Positions 63,075 to 64,000 of a DNA stretch of 64,000 nucleotides are shown one piece after another; within the stretch, counting starts at the first letter, position 1; every line of letters begins with the position of its first letter. Under the pieces are notes generated by a model, which saw only the letters and a program-made list of their open reading frames with translations, searched no databases and had not been told where the DNA came from. A program made the position numbers and the translations under genes. The stretch covers positions 1 to 64,000 of the forward strand of contig NZ_JABERD010000030.1 of NCBI RefSeq assembly GCF_013044505.1. Direction: 5' to 3'. Source of the DNA: Streptomyces sp. S3(2020) (GTDB taxonomy: Bacteria; Actinomycetota; Actinomycetes; Streptomycetales; Streptomycetaceae).

Positions 63075-64000
63075 GTGAGTGACACCCCATTCGGATTCGG
63101 CCTTCCGCCGGAGGAGCCGGACGACGGCGACGAGGGCAAGAAGAAGGACCAGCAGAGCGGTGGTGGTCAGGGCCCGGCCAACCCGTTCGGTTTCGGCGGG
63201 CTGCCCGGAGCCGGCGGCTTCGGTGCCCCTGGTGCCGACAACCCGTTCGCTGCCATGTTCGGTTCCCTGAACCCCAACGACCTGGGCGCCGCGTTCCAGC
63301 AACTGGGCCAGATGCTCTCGTACGAGGGCGGCCCGGTGAACTGGGACATGGCCAAGCAGATCGCCCGCCAGACGGTCTCCCAGGGCACCGCGGACGGCAC
63401 CAAGGACGCGAGCGTCGGCCCCGCCGAGCGCACCGCGGTCGAGGAGGCCGTCCGCCTGGCCGACCTGTGGCTCGACGACGCGACGTCCCTGCCGTCCGGC
63501 GCGGGCTCCGCCGTGGCGTGGTCCCGCGCGGAGTGGGTCGAGGCGACCCTGCCCGCGTGGAAGGAGCTCGTCGACCCGGTCGCCGAGCGCGTCGGCACCG
63601 CCATGGGCGACGTGCTGCCGGAGGAGATGCAGGCCATGGCGGGCCCGCTGATCGGCATGATGCGCTCGATGGGCGGCGCCATGTTCGGCCAGCAGATCGG
63701 GCAGGCCGTCGGCGTGCTCGCGGGCGAGGTCGTCGGCTCCACCGACATCGGCCTGCCGCTGGGCCCGTCCGGCCGGGCCGCGCTGCTGCCGGTGAACATC
63801 GAGGCGTTCGGCAAGGACCTCGGTGTGGCCAAGGAGGAGGTGCGGCTGTATCTCGCCCTGCGCGAGGCCGCCCACCAGCGCCTCTTCGCGCACGTGCCGT
63901 GGCTGCGCTCGCACCTGTTCGGCGCTGTCGAGGGGTACGCGCGCGGGATCAAGGTCGACACCGCCAAGCTGGAGGACGTGGTCGGCCAGTTCGACCCGCA
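63075..64000 (+). CDS. Zinc-dependent metalloprotease family protein (DUF2342), 3' end outside window
   Basis: The reading frame opens at GTG 63075 (VSDTPFGFGLPPEEP) after a GAGGAA site and runs to the window end, giving at least 308 residues. Gly/Phe-rich, intrinsically disordered sequence (residues 1-60) precedes the DUF2342/zinc-dependent metalloprotease domain, recognisable by WLDDATSLPSG, MAGPLIGMMRSMGGAMFGQQIGQAVG and LALREAAHQRLFAHVPWL. The EAAHQ sequence is the family's conserved core, and the rest of the domain is cut off. Function is unknown. It is divergent from the epimerase gene. Confidence 0.88.
   Translation, partial: MSDTPFGFGLPPEEPDDGDEGKKKDQQSGGGQGPANPFGFGGLPGAGGFGAPGADNPFAAMFGSLNPNDLGAAFQQLGQMLSYEGGPVNWDMAKQIARQTVSQGTADGTKDASVGPAERTAVEEAVRLADLWLDDATSLPSGAGSAVAWSRAEWVEATLPAWKELVDPVAERVGTAMGDVLPEEMQAMAGPLIGMMRSMGGAMFGQQIGQAVGVLAGEVVGSTDIGLPLGPSGRAALLPVNIEAFGKDLGVAKEEVRLYLALREAAHQRLFAHVPWLRSHLFGAVEGYARGIKVDTAKLEDVVGQFDP

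Overview
The window comes from a Streptomyces chromosome. Codon third positions are almost all G or C, many genes start with GTG, and the gene set is typical of the genus: dasR-dasABCD, sigR-rsrA, a WhiB-like gene, a B12-riboswitch class Ia ribonucleotide reductase operon, and the epi-isozizaene synthase/CYP170A pair. From memory of Streptomyces coelicolor, the order from sigH down to the UPF0182 gene matches its core chromosome. Species-level differences cannot be judged without a search.

Layout. 0.3-4 kb: GNAT acetyltransferase, polyprenyl diphosphate synthase and a family 2B (cyclic-nucleotide-domain) encapsulin shell gene, all on the minus strand and probably a nanocompartment locus. 4-10.5 kb: PGRP-type amidase, PLP-dependent deaminase/desulfhydrase, a large TIR-NB-ARC-TPR protein, a Na+/H+ antiporter and a UBP zinc-finger protein. 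10.7-16.3 kb: stress sigma factor sigH with its anti-sigma gene, a diacylglycerol-kinase-like lipid kinase, wblE with a CRP-like site, and a PdtaS-like histidine kinase. 16.7-26.3 kb: TetR/SDR pair, then aminosugar metabolism (SIS isomerase/deaminase, nagB, dasA-B-C-D, dasR) linked by several DasR (dre) boxes. 26.4-31.3 kb: carbon uptake genes (cstA with a small YbdD partner, DUF3311 with an SSS symporter) and a GNAT.

31.3-37 kb: cobalamin riboswitch, nrdA, nrdB, three small genes, and an AraC/GlxA regulator that is probably nrdS. 37-39.5 kb: the albaflavenone operon, a sesquiterpene synthase overlapping its P450. 39.8-47.8 kb: peptide deformylase, TPR protein, two HD-type membrane proteins (one canonical HD-GYP, one degenerate), rsrA-sigR with a visible sigma-R promoter, an alpha/beta hydrolase, an SRAP abasic-site protein and an M50B-like membrane protease. 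47.9-53.6 kb: aroA, rsgA, an SMR transporter, TetR, hisN, a CBS-pair protein and a Fur-family regulator. 53.7-64 kb: two identical initiator tRNA genes around a Sel1/TPR gene, a UPF0182 protein, a PPA1309-like protein, a PDZ/Lon-like protease, moaE, an NAD-dependent epimerase, and the start of a zinc-metalloprotease gene cut by the window end.

The genes fit together as regulatory modules: chitin/GlcNAc uptake under DasR, thiol-oxidative stress under SigR-RsrA, osmotic/general stress under SigH, cobalamin-sensing control of DNA precursor synthesis, and a small terpene pathway. The least described piece is the encapsulin/polyprenyl-synthase locus at the left end. The TIR-NB-ARC-TPR gene beside it is a second candidate for unusual biology.
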